Positions 1 through 7,527 of a DNA stretch of 15,027 bases are shown here, in pieces (positions within the stretch are counted from its first letter, which is position 1; each line of letters starts with the position of its first letter). The DNA comes from an uncultured bacterium (GTDB lineage Bacteria; Pseudomonadota; Gammaproteobacteria; Burkholderiales; Burkholderiaceae_E). The notes below the pieces were generated by a model, which did not search any database, was not told where the DNA came from, and saw only the letters and a program-made list of their open reading frames with translations. The stretch is taken from positions 1 through 15,027 of the forward strand of contig CAIPGD010000070.1 in assembly GCA_903864485.1 (NCBI GenBank), in the 5' to 3' direction. Made by a program: the position numbers and the translations under genes.

Positions 1-1
1 C

Positions 2-334
2 GCTGCGATTTTGATGGGCGTCAACGTGGAGCGGATCTCGCAAGTCGTATTCGGGATTTCGTCTGCGCTCGGCGTGGCGGCCGGCGCGTTAATTGGTGCA
101 TTGCTTGCGATCGCCCCGGGCGTGGGAGAGAGCCTCGCGGTCAAAGGGTTCGCGGTTTTGATCCTGGGCGGGCTGGGTTCGGTGCCCGGCGCAGTGCTCG
201 GGGGGGTGATTCTTGGCGTCAGTGAAGCGATGGCGGCCGGGTTTATCTCATCGGCCTATAAGGATGTGATTGCGTTTCTGGTCATGATCGGCGTGTTGCT
301 ACTCAGACCTGAAGGACTGCTCGGTAAGCGATGA
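2..334 (+). CDS. livH: Branched-chain-type ABC transporter permease LivH, C-terminal part
   Basis: This is the C-terminal ~110 residues of an inner-membrane permease of the LivH family. LivH pairs with LivM to form the channel of branched-chain amino acid-type ABC importers. The reading frame is open to the left edge, so the Met at 11 is internal and the start lies outside the window. Visible features are the family-like stretch AAILMGVNVERIS at the left edge, hydrophobic helices, the GGLGSVPGAVLGG loop and the RPEGLLG ending typical of LivH. The stop (332-334) overlaps the livM start in an ATGA, implying translational coupling. Family assignment is firm. The substrate is not fixed by the sequence: this permease family also moves aromatic and other organic acids, and the downstream acyl-CoA genes suggest such a substrate. 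The ATPase and binding-protein genes are not in the window and may lie upstream. Confidence 0.9.
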   Translation, partial: AAILMGVNVERISQVVFGISSALGVAAGALIGALLAIAPGVGESLAVKGFAVLILGGLGSVPGAVLGGVILGVSEAMAAGFISSAYKDVIAFLVMIGVLLLRPEGLLGKR

Positions 335-1329
335 ATCAGCTCCCGATATTCTGGCTAAAGGGGTTCGGTGTGTTCATCGCACTGATTGGTTTTCTGGCCG
401 TACCCAGTTGGCTGACGCTACCGTATTTTCTCCACCTGTTTATCCTCGCCCTGATCTGGACCATCCTCGCGCAGGGTCAAAATCTCATCCAGGGATTCGT
501 GGGCTATGTCTCGATCGCTCAGGCCGGATTTATGGGGGTCGGAGCGTACTTTTCGACTCTGGTGAGCGTCAAGTTTGGCTGGCCGGTCTGGTGTTCGCTT
601 GGCCTGACCCCGCTTTTTACCGGGTTGATTTCTGTACTCGTGGGTTATCCAAGTTTGCGGGTCAAGGGGCATTACTTCGCCATTGTTACGCTTGCCTACA
701 ACATGGTCATCTTCACGATACTGATGACCTGGAAGTCGTTGACTGGTGGCGAGGCAGGCATTTCAAATGTGCCCAGACCGGTTGCGATCGATTGGTTCGG
801 ACTATCGATTGATTTTGAGGGCCGTAGCAATCCGAATTACTACTTTCTAGTCCTGGGGTTGGCCGCCCTTGCGACCGCGCTGTGTTGGCTGATCCTGCAC
901 TCGCGCGTGGGCCGGACACTGCTGGCAATTCGACAAAACGAGCCGCTCGCCGAGTCAGTGGGTATCCATGTCTGGCGCTACAAGCTGTTTGCCTTTGTAC
1001 TCAGTGCCAGTTTTGCCGGCTTGGCCGGGGCCCTGTACGCCCATTACATCGGATTTTTGAATCCTGATCCTTTCGGGGTGGATCAATCGCTGAACGCCAT
1101 TCTGGCGGTCATTCTTGGTGGTAGCGGCACCCTCGCCGGACCGGTCGTCGGATCGTTCGCCGTCGTATTACTTCCCGAGTATTTGCGGATAGCGGACAGT
1201 TACCGGCTGATTACCTACGGCTTCATTTTAGTGGTCGCCACGATTTTTTTGCCCCGCGGTTTAGTACCAGTTCTGAGTGCTGCAATCGGGGTGGCGCTGC
1301 GCCGCCTCGGAGTCGTTCGCCATGGATGA
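331..1329 (+). CDS. livM: Branched-chain-type ABC transporter permease LivM
   Basis: The 332-residue integral membrane permease is the partner of LivH in a HAAT-type ABC importer. It has the normal length and many hydrophobic helices. Family-typical segments include QNLIQGFVGYVSIAQAGFMG (about 50-69), GYPSLRVKGHYFAIVTLAYN (about 105-124), a cytoplasmic coupling loop with AIRQNEPLAESVGI (about 206-219), and LGGSGTLAGPVVGS near the C terminus. The ATG at 331 sits in an ATGA overlap with the livH stop, which supports this start. Its own 3' end overlaps the acyl-CoA dehydrogenase start by 8 bases, so transport and catabolism appear co-transcribed. The substrate is unknown. A CoA-activated carboxylic acid is my inference from the neighbouring genes rather than a branched-chain amino acid. 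Confidence 0.92.
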   Translation: MNQLPIFWLKGFGVFIALIGFLAVPSWLTLPYFLHLFILALIWTILAQGQNLIQGFVGYVSIAQAGFMGVGAYFSTLVSVKFGWPVWCSLGLTPLFTGLISVLVGYPSLRVKGHYFAIVTLAYNMVIFTILMTWKSLTGGEAGISNVPRPVAIDWFGLSIDFEGRSNPNYYFLVLGLAALATALCWLILHSRVGRTLLAIRQNEPLAESVGIHVWRYKLFAFVLSASFAGLAGALYAHYIGFLNPDPFGVDQSLNAILAVILGGSGTLAGPVVGSFAVVLLPEYLRIADSYRLITYGFILVVATIFLPRGLVPVLSAAIGVALRRLGVVRHG

Positions 1330-2470
1330 TCTGCGCTGGTCGCCTGCCGAGACGTCGTTTTTGGAGCGAACTCGCGAATTCGCTCAAGATCAGATCGCGC
1401 CCCGCGCCAGTTCCTGGGTTAGAGACCGACAGAGTTGCATTGAGCTGCTTCCCGCTGCATCGCGCGTCGGAATTCTCGGGCTGCGGGTGCCCATCGAGAT
1501 GGGGGGACTTGGGTTATCCCTGCGCTGTCAAATGGAGGCACTGCGCCTGTTGGCGCAGGCCGATTTTGGCGTCGCCATGGCGCTGATCAATACCCACAAC
1601 GTAGCCGACCAGGTCTCGCGCCTTGCCACCCCTGAGGTGCGAGGCCGCATTCTTCCTGGTTTGTTAGCAGGACTCGAAGCCGGTTGCACGGCAATCACGG
1701 AAATTCAGACTGGCTCTGACGTGGCGGCCATTCAGACGCGGGCCATACCAAACGCAACGGGTTGGCAAATTGACGGCACCAAGGCCTGGGTGATCAACGC
1801 ACAACACGCGACAAAATTCATTGTTTATGCTCAGACTTCGCCGCAAAAGGGGACGGGCGGTATTGCCGCTTTTCTGATCGAATCGGATCAAGCCGGTTTT
1901 AGTCGGCGCGATGATTGCCCAGACCCTGGGATTTCTTCAATGGGGGTTGGCGGGTTGGTTTTGGAGGGTTATGTCTGCCCCCATGAATGTTTGATTGCAG
2001 GCCCGGACCTCGCGATCCGCGACATCCTGACTGCCATCAATGTCGCTCGAATTTACGTTGCGGCCATGTGCTGTGGCATGGTCGAAGACTGTTTGAAGCG
2101 TGCGGCAGACTATGGGATGTCGCGCAGTACCTTCGGGTCCCGATTGTATGATCACCAGGGCTGGCGTTGGACCTTGGCGGATGCCGAGACCGAACTCGAT
2201 GCCTTGCGCCTGATGATCGCCCGCGCGTCTCAGCGCGCGGATCATGGTCAGGATGTCCGTAGCGAAGCGGCGCGGGCTAAGGTGTTTGCTACCCGGATGG
2301 CGTCCCGGCATATTCCAGCTTTGATGCATGCCGTTGGCGCGCAGGCTTTTTCGGAGACATTGCCCTTCGCCCGACATCTGTTAGCGGCACAGGTGGCCGG
2401 TCTCGTCGATGGCTCGACGGAAATGTTGCTTGAGCGGATCGCTCGCGACCTAAGACCCTTAAACCCTTAA
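1322..2470 (+). CDS. Acyl-CoA dehydrogenase family flavoprotein with Asp at the usual catalytic Glu position
   Basis: This 382-residue protein matches the normal size of FAD-dependent acyl-CoA dehydrogenases, which introduce an alpha,beta double bond into acyl-CoAs and pass electrons to ETF. I see an N-terminal helical domain, the flavin/substrate segment ITEIQTGSD (125-133), the beta-domain stretch DGTKAWVINA (151-160), the C-terminal YGMSRSTFGSRLYDHQ region (264-279) and the final GLVDGSTEMLLERIARDL block (360-377). In the last block the family normally has Glu just before G-T/S; here it is Asp363. The isovaleryl-CoA dehydrogenase-type alternative base, Glu just before the conserved Arg243, is also absent (Ala242). 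The ATG at 1322 gives the standard N terminus and overlaps livM by 8 bases. An in-frame ATG at 1277 would add 15 residues inside livM and is less likely. The substrate is unknown. Confidence 0.88.
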   Translation: MDDLRWSPAETSFLERTREFAQDQIAPRASSWVRDRQSCIELLPAASRVGILGLRVPIEMGGLGLSLRCQMEALRLLAQADFGVAMALINTHNVADQVSRLATPEVRGRILPGLLAGLEAGCTAITEIQTGSDVAAIQTRAIPNATGWQIDGTKAWVINAQHATKFIVYAQTSPQKGTGGIAAFLIESDQAGFSRRDDCPDPGISSMGVGGLVLEGYVCPHECLIAGPDLAIRDILTAINVARIYVAAMCCGMVEDCLKRAADYGMSRSTFGSRLYDHQGWRWTLADAETELDALRLMIARASQRADHGQDVRSEAARAKVFATRMASRHIPALMHAVGAQAFSETLPFARHLLAAQVAGLVDGSTEMLLERIARDLRPLNP

Positions 2471-2502
2471 ACCATTTGAATCACTCTCAGTAAGGACCAG
2501 CC

Positions 2503-3516
2503 ATGCGTGTTTTCCAGATTGAAGGCGAATGGGGGATGGACCATCTTCGGCTTTCTGAGCGGCCTGTGCCGACGCCGGGTCCTGGTCAGGTGCTGATTGA
2601 GATGGCGGCTTCCTCATTGAACTACCGGGACCTTGTCGTTCCAAATCGCGGCTACGGAAGTCACACTGGGACTCTCCCACTAATTCCGGTCTCTGACGGG
2701 ATGGGCGTTGTCGTCGAGATTGGTCAAGGCGTAAAGCGGGTCGCGGTCGGCGACCGTGTCTGTCCGACATACTTTCAGAACTGGATCGCCGGCGAACCGG
2801 ATCTTGAGCGATTGACGCAGTCGCTGGGGGGGCCGATTGACGGCACCATGGCTCAGTTCATGTGTCTGTCGGAACAAGGGGTCGTCAAAATTCCATCTGC
2901 TTACTCCGATCTGGAGGCAGCCACATTGCCTTGTGCGGCTCTGACCGCCTGGAATGCCATCCAAAGCGCGACCAGTCTTCGAACGGGCGACAAGGTGCTG
3001 ATCCAGGGATGTGGGGGCGTCGCGCTATTTGCGGTGCAGTTCGCCCGATTGCTTGGCGCCCAAGTGACCGTCGTTTCCTCGAGCGAAGAGCGAATGGAAA
3101 AGGCACGTGCGCTGGGTGCGCATCAGACCATTAATTACCGGGAGCAGCCGGAATGGGCGAAGGCTACGAGAGAGATTACCCAGGGCCGCGGTTATGACCT
3201 CATCGTTGAACTGGGTGGCGAAAAAACCCTCCCACAGTCACTTCGTTGCATTCGGCCAGGGGGCACGATCGCAATGATTGGCATCCTTTCCGGGTCGAGT
3301 ATGGAAACGTCACTCGGATACGTGATCACCCGGCAAGTAAGACTTCAGGGGGTAACGGTCGGTCACCGCGACGGATTCGAGGCGATGGTGCGTGCCATTG
3401 ACCTCCATCAGATCAGGCCGGTGATTGATCGGGTCTTTGCGTTCGAAGAACTTAAGGAAGCCTTTGATTACCTCATAAGCGGCGCCCAATTCGGGAAGAT
3501 CTGTATCCAACACTGA
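2503..3516 (+). CDS. Zinc-free medium-chain dehydrogenase/reductase (quinone oxidoreductase-like)
   Basis: The 337-residue NAD(P)H-dependent oxidoreductase belongs to the MDR superfamily. It has a GroES-like N-terminal domain (about 1-125) and a Rossmann domain whose nucleotide loop reads QGCGGVALFAVQFARLLGA (168-186). At the position where zinc alcohol dehydrogenases carry a Cys ligand it has SSLNYRDLV (38-45), as quinone oxidoreductases and enoyl reductases do, so a catalytic zinc is unlikely. The ATG is preceded by AAGGA at 2492-2496 with six bases of spacing, a good ribosome-binding site. It lies 32 bases after the acyl-CoA dehydrogenase and 29 bases before the acyl-CoA synthetase, all co-directional. 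In this setting it may reduce an enone or enoyl intermediate or oxidise an alcohol. The direction and substrate are inference. Confidence 0.85.
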   Translation: MRVFQIEGEWGMDHLRLSERPVPTPGPGQVLIEMAASSLNYRDLVVPNRGYGSHTGTLPLIPVSDGMGVVVEIGQGVKRVAVGDRVCPTYFQNWIAGEPDLERLTQSLGGPIDGTMAQFMCLSEQGVVKIPSAYSDLEAATLPCAALTAWNAIQSATSLRTGDKVLIQGCGGVALFAVQFARLLGAQVTVVSSSEERMEKARALGAHQTINYREQPEWAKATREITQGRGYDLIVELGGEKTLPQSLRCIRPGGTIAMIGILSGSSMETSLGYVITRQVRLQGVTVGHRDGFEAMVRAIDLHQIRPVIDRVFAFEELKEAFDYLISGAQFGKICIQH

Positions 3517-3545
3517 TCCAAATTCTGCGCATGGCCTGACAACTG

Positions 3546-5066
3546 ATGCTGTTTCCGCTCAAACCCGTTACTCCAGACCCCCAAAAGGTGGCGATCCAGA
3601 TCTGCGAGACTGGTGAACAACTCACCTTCGCCCAACTTGATCACGGCGCAAATCGAGTCGCCAGGGTCTTGCGGTCGCTGGGTATTCAGCGGGGTGACCA
3701 TGTGGCGTTGTTGTTGCCGAATGGACTTGATTTCCTAAAGACCTGCTTTGGTCTGGATCGGGCTGGGGTTTATTACACGACGATCAATACGCGGCTAACG
3801 CTCGACGAGATCGTTCACATTCTTCAGGACTGTGATGCCCGCCTGTTTCTAATGGACTCCCGACTCGATGTCGTGCAAGACGGTTTGCAGACTCGATTGT
3901 CTAATCAGGTTTTAAAGTTTTGTGTCGGGGAGCCTCTAGCGGGTTTTGGCGACTGGAAGGGTGCGCTCAGCGACGCTTCAGATGCCCCGATCGAGGACGC
4001 CTCGCAGGGCCTCGACATGTTGTATTCCTCGGGCACGACCGGCCGGCCCAAGGGCGTGAAATGGCCCCTGGTTCATCGACCAGCCGGCGAACGAACGATG
4101 TTAGTTGACCTCTTGCAACCATTGTTTTCGTACGGTGAACACACGAGGTACCTTTCGCCAGCCCCCCTCTATCATGCAGCCCCGCTGAGGCACTGTATGA
4201 CCGTCGTCAAGCTCGGCGGCACGATTTATGTCATGCAGCATTTCGATGCGGAGCGTTCACTGGCCTGGATCGACAGGTTCAAAATCACTCATGCTCAGTG
4301 GGTGCCCACCATGTTTGTGCGACTCCTGAAGCTGCCAGAGGAGAAACGCCTGCAATTTGATTTGTCCTCACTGAACATGGCGTTACACGCTGCAGCACCT
4401 TGCCCGGTGGAAGTGAAACACCGGATGCTCGCGTGGTGGGGAAATATCATTCATGAGTATTATGCTGGAACCGAGAACAATGGCTTCTGTGCCATCACGC
4501 CAGACGAATGGTTGAGTCATCCCGGATCAGTCGGTCGGGCGCGCCAGGGTCGTCTGCACATCTGTGATGAACAGGGGAATGAATTGCCGGCGGGGGCCAC
4601 TGGATTGGTCTACTTCTCCGATGGACCTGAATTTTCTTATCACAAGGACCCGGAGAAAACCGCGCAAAGTCGAAACACTCTTGGATGGTCAACCCTTGGG
4701 GATATTGGATTTCTTGATCCTGAGGGTTATCTGTATCTGGTCGATCGAAAGGCGTTCATGATTATTTCGGGCGGGATCAATATCTATCCACAGGAAGTTG
4801 AAAACGTACTGATCGATCATCCGCAGGTGCTAGATGTTGCGGTGGTCGGAGTTCCTGATGAGGACCTCGGGGAGTCGGTCAAGGCGGTGGTGCAGCTGGT
4901 CGATCCTCTTGAAGCAAACGCTGCGTTATCGGAAGAGCTCATCGCTTTTTGTCGACAACGGTTGGCGTCCTTTAAGTGTCCCAGGAGCATCGACTTTGAC
5001 GCTGCATTACCCCGGCACCCCACCGGGAAGCTCTATAAGCAGCTTGTTCGCGATCGGTATCGTTGA
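3546..5066 (+). CDS. AMP-forming acyl-CoA synthetase (acyl-CoA ligase)
   Basis: This 506-residue member of the ANL adenylating superfamily activates a carboxylic acid with ATP to an acyl-AMP and then an acyl-CoA. Signature elements are in order: the phosphate-binding loop YSSGTTGRPKG (160-170), HEYYAGTE (303-310), LGDIGFLD with Asp386, the hinge-region stretch YLYLVDRKAFMIISGGINIY, and the C-terminal PTGKLYK with the catalytic Lys at 495. All key residues are present, so it is probably active. HEYYAGTE differs slightly from the common EYYGATE. The ATG at 3546 has no strong Shine-Dalgarno. It is the last gene of the operon and gives the CoA thioester on which the dehydrogenase at 1322 could act. 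Which acid it activates (aliphatic, alicyclic or aromatic) cannot be read from these motifs. Confidence 0.9.
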   Translation: MLFPLKPVTPDPQKVAIQICETGEQLTFAQLDHGANRVARVLRSLGIQRGDHVALLLPNGLDFLKTCFGLDRAGVYYTTINTRLTLDEIVHILQDCDARLFLMDSRLDVVQDGLQTRLSNQVLKFCVGEPLAGFGDWKGALSDASDAPIEDASQGLDMLYSSGTTGRPKGVKWPLVHRPAGERTMLVDLLQPLFSYGEHTRYLSPAPLYHAAPLRHCMTVVKLGGTIYVMQHFDAERSLAWIDRFKITHAQWVPTMFVRLLKLPEEKRLQFDLSSLNMALHAAAPCPVEVKHRMLAWWGNIIHEYYAGTENNGFCAITPDEWLSHPGSVGRARQGRLHICDEQGNELPAGATGLVYFSDGPEFSYHKDPEKTAQSRNTLGWSTLGDIGFLDPEGYLYLVDRKAFMIISGGINIYPQEVENVLIDHPQVLDVAVVGVPDEDLGESVKAVVQLVDPLEANAALSEELIAFCRQRLASFKCPRSIDFDAALPRHPTGKLYKQLVRDRYR

Positions 5067-5090
5067 CGTTCACGCTCCGGCTGAACCTCT

Positions 5091-5312
5091 TCAAACCCAC
5101 CCCTGCCGCCATTCCCCCTGATTGCGCAGGTCATGCCAATCAATGAGATGAACCTCTTTGGAGTAGACGGCTTCGATTTCAATCCATCGAACCACCTCTC
5201 CGGGTAGCTCCGGCTGGATCACTTTCGAAACCAGGAAATGCTTGTCTTTTCGAACCGGTTTGACCGCAGTCCATTTGGACAACAATAGTTTTTTGGGACT
5301 GATACGGTTCAT
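5091..5312 (-). CDS. Small Trp-rich conserved protein, TIGR02450 family
   Basis: This 73-residue protein matches the small tryptophan-rich family known as TIGR02450, whose function is not established. Recognisable parts are MNRISPKKLLLSKWTAV at the start (Trp14), KHFLVSKVI (24-32), the WIEIEAVYSKE stretch (43-53) and the ending DWHDLRNQGEWRQGW with Trp59, 68 and 72. The length is normal for the family and there is no signal peptide or membrane segment. Its ATG (5312-5310) follows the stop of the HNH gene with no spacer, so the two are almost certainly co-translated. Only 24 bases separate its end from the convergent acyl-CoA synthetase gene, and I see no clear terminator between them. Confidence 0.8.
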   Translation of the reverse strand: MNRISPKKLLLSKWTAVKPVRKDKHFLVSKVIQPELPGEVVRWIEIEAVYSKEVHLIDWHDLRNQGEWRQGWV

Positions 5313-5663
5313 TCAAAGGCCCTTCAATCGATTGGTTTTTCGCGATTTTTCATAAAAATGCTGAGGTTTATTCGCGAGCCATCTCACAAAAGCTGAGATC
5401 TCAGGATGCATCAGAAGTCGCTCGATCGAGTTGTACTCTCGGGCCAGTTCCGTTTCAGATAACGATGCATGAATCTTCTTATGACAGATACGATGCAACA
5501 GAACGGTCTCCCGGCCGCCCTTGGACCGTGGAATGAGATGGTGTGCTTCCTGTTCTGATTTGGGCAGGGACCGGGCGCAGAGGCAGCAGAATAATTCAAT
5601 CGGCGGCGCCTGAAATGCACTCGCTTCGAGCCTGTCTGACATTAACCGACGGATACGACCCAT
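5313..5663 (-). CDS. HNH endonuclease-like protein
   Basis: The 116-residue protein has a zinc-finger HNH core. It contains Cys26-x2-Cys29, His41-His42 in AHHLIPRSKGG (40-50), His57 at the N position of the motif, and Cys60-His61-x3-His65 in RICHKKIH. Cys26/Cys29 and Cys60/His65 would hold a structural zinc, and the paired His near 41 would carry the metal-dependent nuclease centre. That reading is from family knowledge. HNH domains of this stand-alone type may cut or nick DNA, but the biological target is unknown. The first ATG (5663) has GGGA and GAG just upstream; a second Met at residue 8 is an alternative start. It is the first gene of a two-gene unit with the TIGR02450-type protein and is divergent from the M14 peptidase gene. 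Confidence 0.82.
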   Translation of the reverse strand: MGRIRRLMSDRLEASAFQAPPIELFCCLCARSLPKSEQEAHHLIPRSKGGRETVLLHRICHKKIHASLSETELAREYNSIERLLMHPEISAFVRWLANKPQHFYEKSRKTNRLKGL

Positions 5664-5682
5664 CTCTATCCCATTAAAGAAC

Positions 5683-5700
5683 CTCGATCACCGTGATGAG
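5683..5700. promoter_or_regulatory. Imperfect inverted repeat near the HNH gene start
   Basis: ATCAC-C-GTGAT (5687-5697) is a perfect odd palindrome, flanked by CTC on the left and GAG on the right with one extra G on the left. It lies about 20 bases upstream of the HNH start codon in the divergent intergenic region, where an operator or a 5'-UTR hairpin is plausible. No regulator is known from the window. Chance occurrence is possible. Confidence 0.25.
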
Positions 5701-5717
5701 CTGACAGGGGTCATTTT

Positions 5718-5733
5718 ATTCGCGCCGGCGAAT
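5718..5733. promoter_or_regulatory. Hairpin-forming inverted repeat in the divergent intergenic region
   Basis: ATTCGC and GCGAAT form a 6-bp stem around the four bases GCCG. On the + strand it is preceded by TTTT rather than followed by it, so it does not look like an intrinsic terminator. It sits between the divergent HNH and M14 genes, 79 bases before the M14 start, and could be an operator. Weak promoter-like hexamers are nearby (TAATAT at 5756-5761 on the + strand, TAAAAT on the - strand at 5718-5713), but neither has a convincing -35 partner. Confidence 0.25.
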
Positions 5734-5811
5734 CGTGAGTCTTGCCCCCCAACGGTAATATGGCTGACATAAACGCATCGATTCCGGCCTACCCACTCTT
5801 CAAGTCCGACC

Positions 5812-7527
5812 GTGACACCAACACCTCAAACGCTGCAGCCGCCGCTGCCGAAACCAAAGTTTGATCAGTTTTACAAGCACGCTGAACTGACAACGCTTCT
5901 CAAGGAATTTGCCGAGGCGAGACCCGATTTACTGGAATTACGCGAGCTAGGCCGCAGCCATGAGGGCCGACCGATCTGGCTTTTGGTCGTTACCCGAAAA
6001 TCCACTGGCACTGACCAAGACAAGCCTGCGTTATGGGTCGACGGCAATATCCACGCAGCTGAACTTACTGCCAGCACGGCTTGTCTGTATTGGCTCGATC
6101 AGTTGGTCCGGCAGGACGGCAACGACGCGCAGGTCACGGAGTTGCTCAGTACCCGGGCCATATACCTGGTCCCGCGACTGAACCCTGATGGTGCGGAACT
6201 CGCGTTGGCCGAACGGCCACGGCATATTCGTTCGTCGACGCGTCCCTACCCCTGGGACGAAGCCCCTGTTGATGGGCTCACTGTCGAAGATATGGATGGC
6301 GACGGTCGGATTCTGATGATGCGCATCCAGGACCCCCACGGCGGCTGGAAAGTGAACCCTGATGAACCAAGGTTACTGACGCCACGCCTGCCAGGCGAAT
6401 TTGGTGGAGTCTATTACCGTGTTATCCCGGAAGGGAGCCTGCAGCATTTTGACGGCATCACCATCAAACCCAATCCGGATATCGAAGGCTTGGATCTGAA
6501 CCGGAATTTCCCCGCACATTGGCGACAGGAATTCGAACAACTCGGCGCTGGTCCCTATCCCACCAGCGAACCTGAAGTCCGGGCGATGGTTGCATTCATT
6601 GTGAAGCACCCAAATATCGGTGCGGCTGTCAGCTTTCACACGCATTCCGGGGTCATCCTGCGGCCCATGGGCACCCAGAGCGACACGGACATGACGCCGG
6701 AGGATTTGTGGATGTACAAGCGCCTCTCCGACATTGGCAGCAAACTCACGGGTTACCCCGCCGTCAGTAGTTTTCACGACTTTAAATACCATCCCAAAGA
6801 GATCATCACTGGGACCCAGGATTGGGTCTACGAACATCTGGGCGCCTTGTTCTGGACAGTAGAAATTTGGGCGCCTAACAAAGAAGCCGGAATCACGGAT
6901 TACGACTGGATTCACTGGTACCGCGACCACCCTCCCGAAGACGACATCAAGCTGCTGAAATGGAGCGACGAGCAGTGCGGTGGCCAGGCTCATGTCGACT
7001 GGTACCCCTTCACCCATCCGGACCTTGGTGCCGTTGAATTGGGCGGCTGGGATCGGATGAATTTTTGGCGCAACCCCCCGCCGCACTTGCGCGAGCGCGA
7101 GGCAGCGCGATTCCCAGCCTGGCTCACCAGTATTGGTTTGACCCTGCCCAAGCTCGAACTCCTGAGTGCCAGCGCAGAACCCCTGGGTGAGAACCGTTGG
7201 CGGATCAAAATGGCCGTTGGCAACGCCGGTTATCTCCCGAGCTATGTCACCAAGCGTGCCATCGATCGGAAGACCGCCCGACCGTGCATTTTTGAGCTGA
7301 CCTTGCCGAAAGGTGCCGAAATACTCATGGGGAAATTGCGTGTCGAGGGTCCGCAGCTAGAAGGCCATGCACCGCCAAATTCCATGCAGGCCTTCCTGCC
7401 GAATAAAACGCTAACGGGTGATCGAGCTATGAACGAATGGATCATTCGGGCGCCTGCGGGATCGATTGTTTCCCTCAGTGCACACGCAGGCCGAGCGGGA
7501 AGAGTCAGCACATCATTGACCTTGTGA
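5812..7527 (+). CDS. M14-family zinc metallocarboxypeptidase-like protein
   Basis: This 571-residue protein has an N-terminal M14 (carboxypeptidase A-like) catalytic domain and a ~200-residue C-terminal part I cannot assign. Zinc ligands are His81 and Glu84 in GNIHAAE and His276 in VSFHTHSG. Substrate-binding residues are in LNRNFPAH (Asn230-Arg231), and the general base is Glu351 in FWTVEIWAP, so the active site is complete. M14 enzymes remove C-terminal residues from peptides or act on related amide bonds. There is no signal peptide, so it is probably cytoplasmic. The start is GTG at 5812, the only usable start codon in this frame after the TAA at 5770-5772; the upstream Shine-Dalgarno is poor. 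The gene ends one base before the M28 peptidase gene, which implies co-expression. The precise substrate is unknown. Confidence 0.85.
   Translation: MTPTPQTLQPPLPKPKFDQFYKHAELTTLLKEFAEARPDLLELRELGRSHEGRPIWLLVVTRKSTGTDQDKPALWVDGNIHAAELTASTACLYWLDQLVRQDGNDAQVTELLSTRAIYLVPRLNPDGAELALAERPRHIRSSTRPYPWDEAPVDGLTVEDMDGDGRILMMRIQDPHGGWKVNPDEPRLLTPRLPGEFGGVYYRVIPEGSLQHFDGITIKPNPDIEGLDLNRNFPAHWRQEFEQLGAGPYPTSEPEVRAMVAFIVKHPNIGAAVSFHTHSGVILRPMGTQSDTDMTPEDLWMYKRLSDIGSKLTGYPAVSSFHDFKYHPKEIITGTQDWVYEHLGALFWTVEIWAPNKEAGITDYDWIHWYRDHPPEDDIKLLKWSDEQCGGQAHVDWYPFTHPDLGAVELGGWDRMNFWRNPPPHLREREAARFPAWLTSIGLTLPKLELLSASAEPLGENRWRIKMAVGNAGYLPSYVTKRAIDRKTARPCIFELTLPKGAEILMGKLRVEGPQLEGHAPPNSMQAFLPNKTLTGDRAMNEWIIRAPAGSIVSLSAHAGRAGRVSTSLTL

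Noticed and set aside
2455..2470. Tandem ACCCTTAA repeated twice at the end of the acyl-CoA dehydrogenase gene
   Set aside because: Only two 8-base copies, and the second supplies the stop codon. It is too short to be a meaningful repeat.
5068..5086. GTTCA...TGAAC inverted repeat after the acyl-CoA synthetase as a terminator
   Set aside because: Five-base arms, a nine-base loop and no T-run on either strand; it does not meet the usual pattern of an intrinsic terminator.
5313..5663. HNH gene as part of a homing endonuclease, intron or toxin system
   Set aside because: No interrupted gene, intein motifs or antitoxin-like partner is visible. The neighbour is a conserved TIGR02450-type protein.
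6373..7086. Long reverse-strand open frame (237 codons) opposite the M14 peptidase gene
   Set aside because: It lies entirely antisense to a gene with intact catalytic motifs and shows no recognisable domain. Long antisense frames are common in GC-rich genes.
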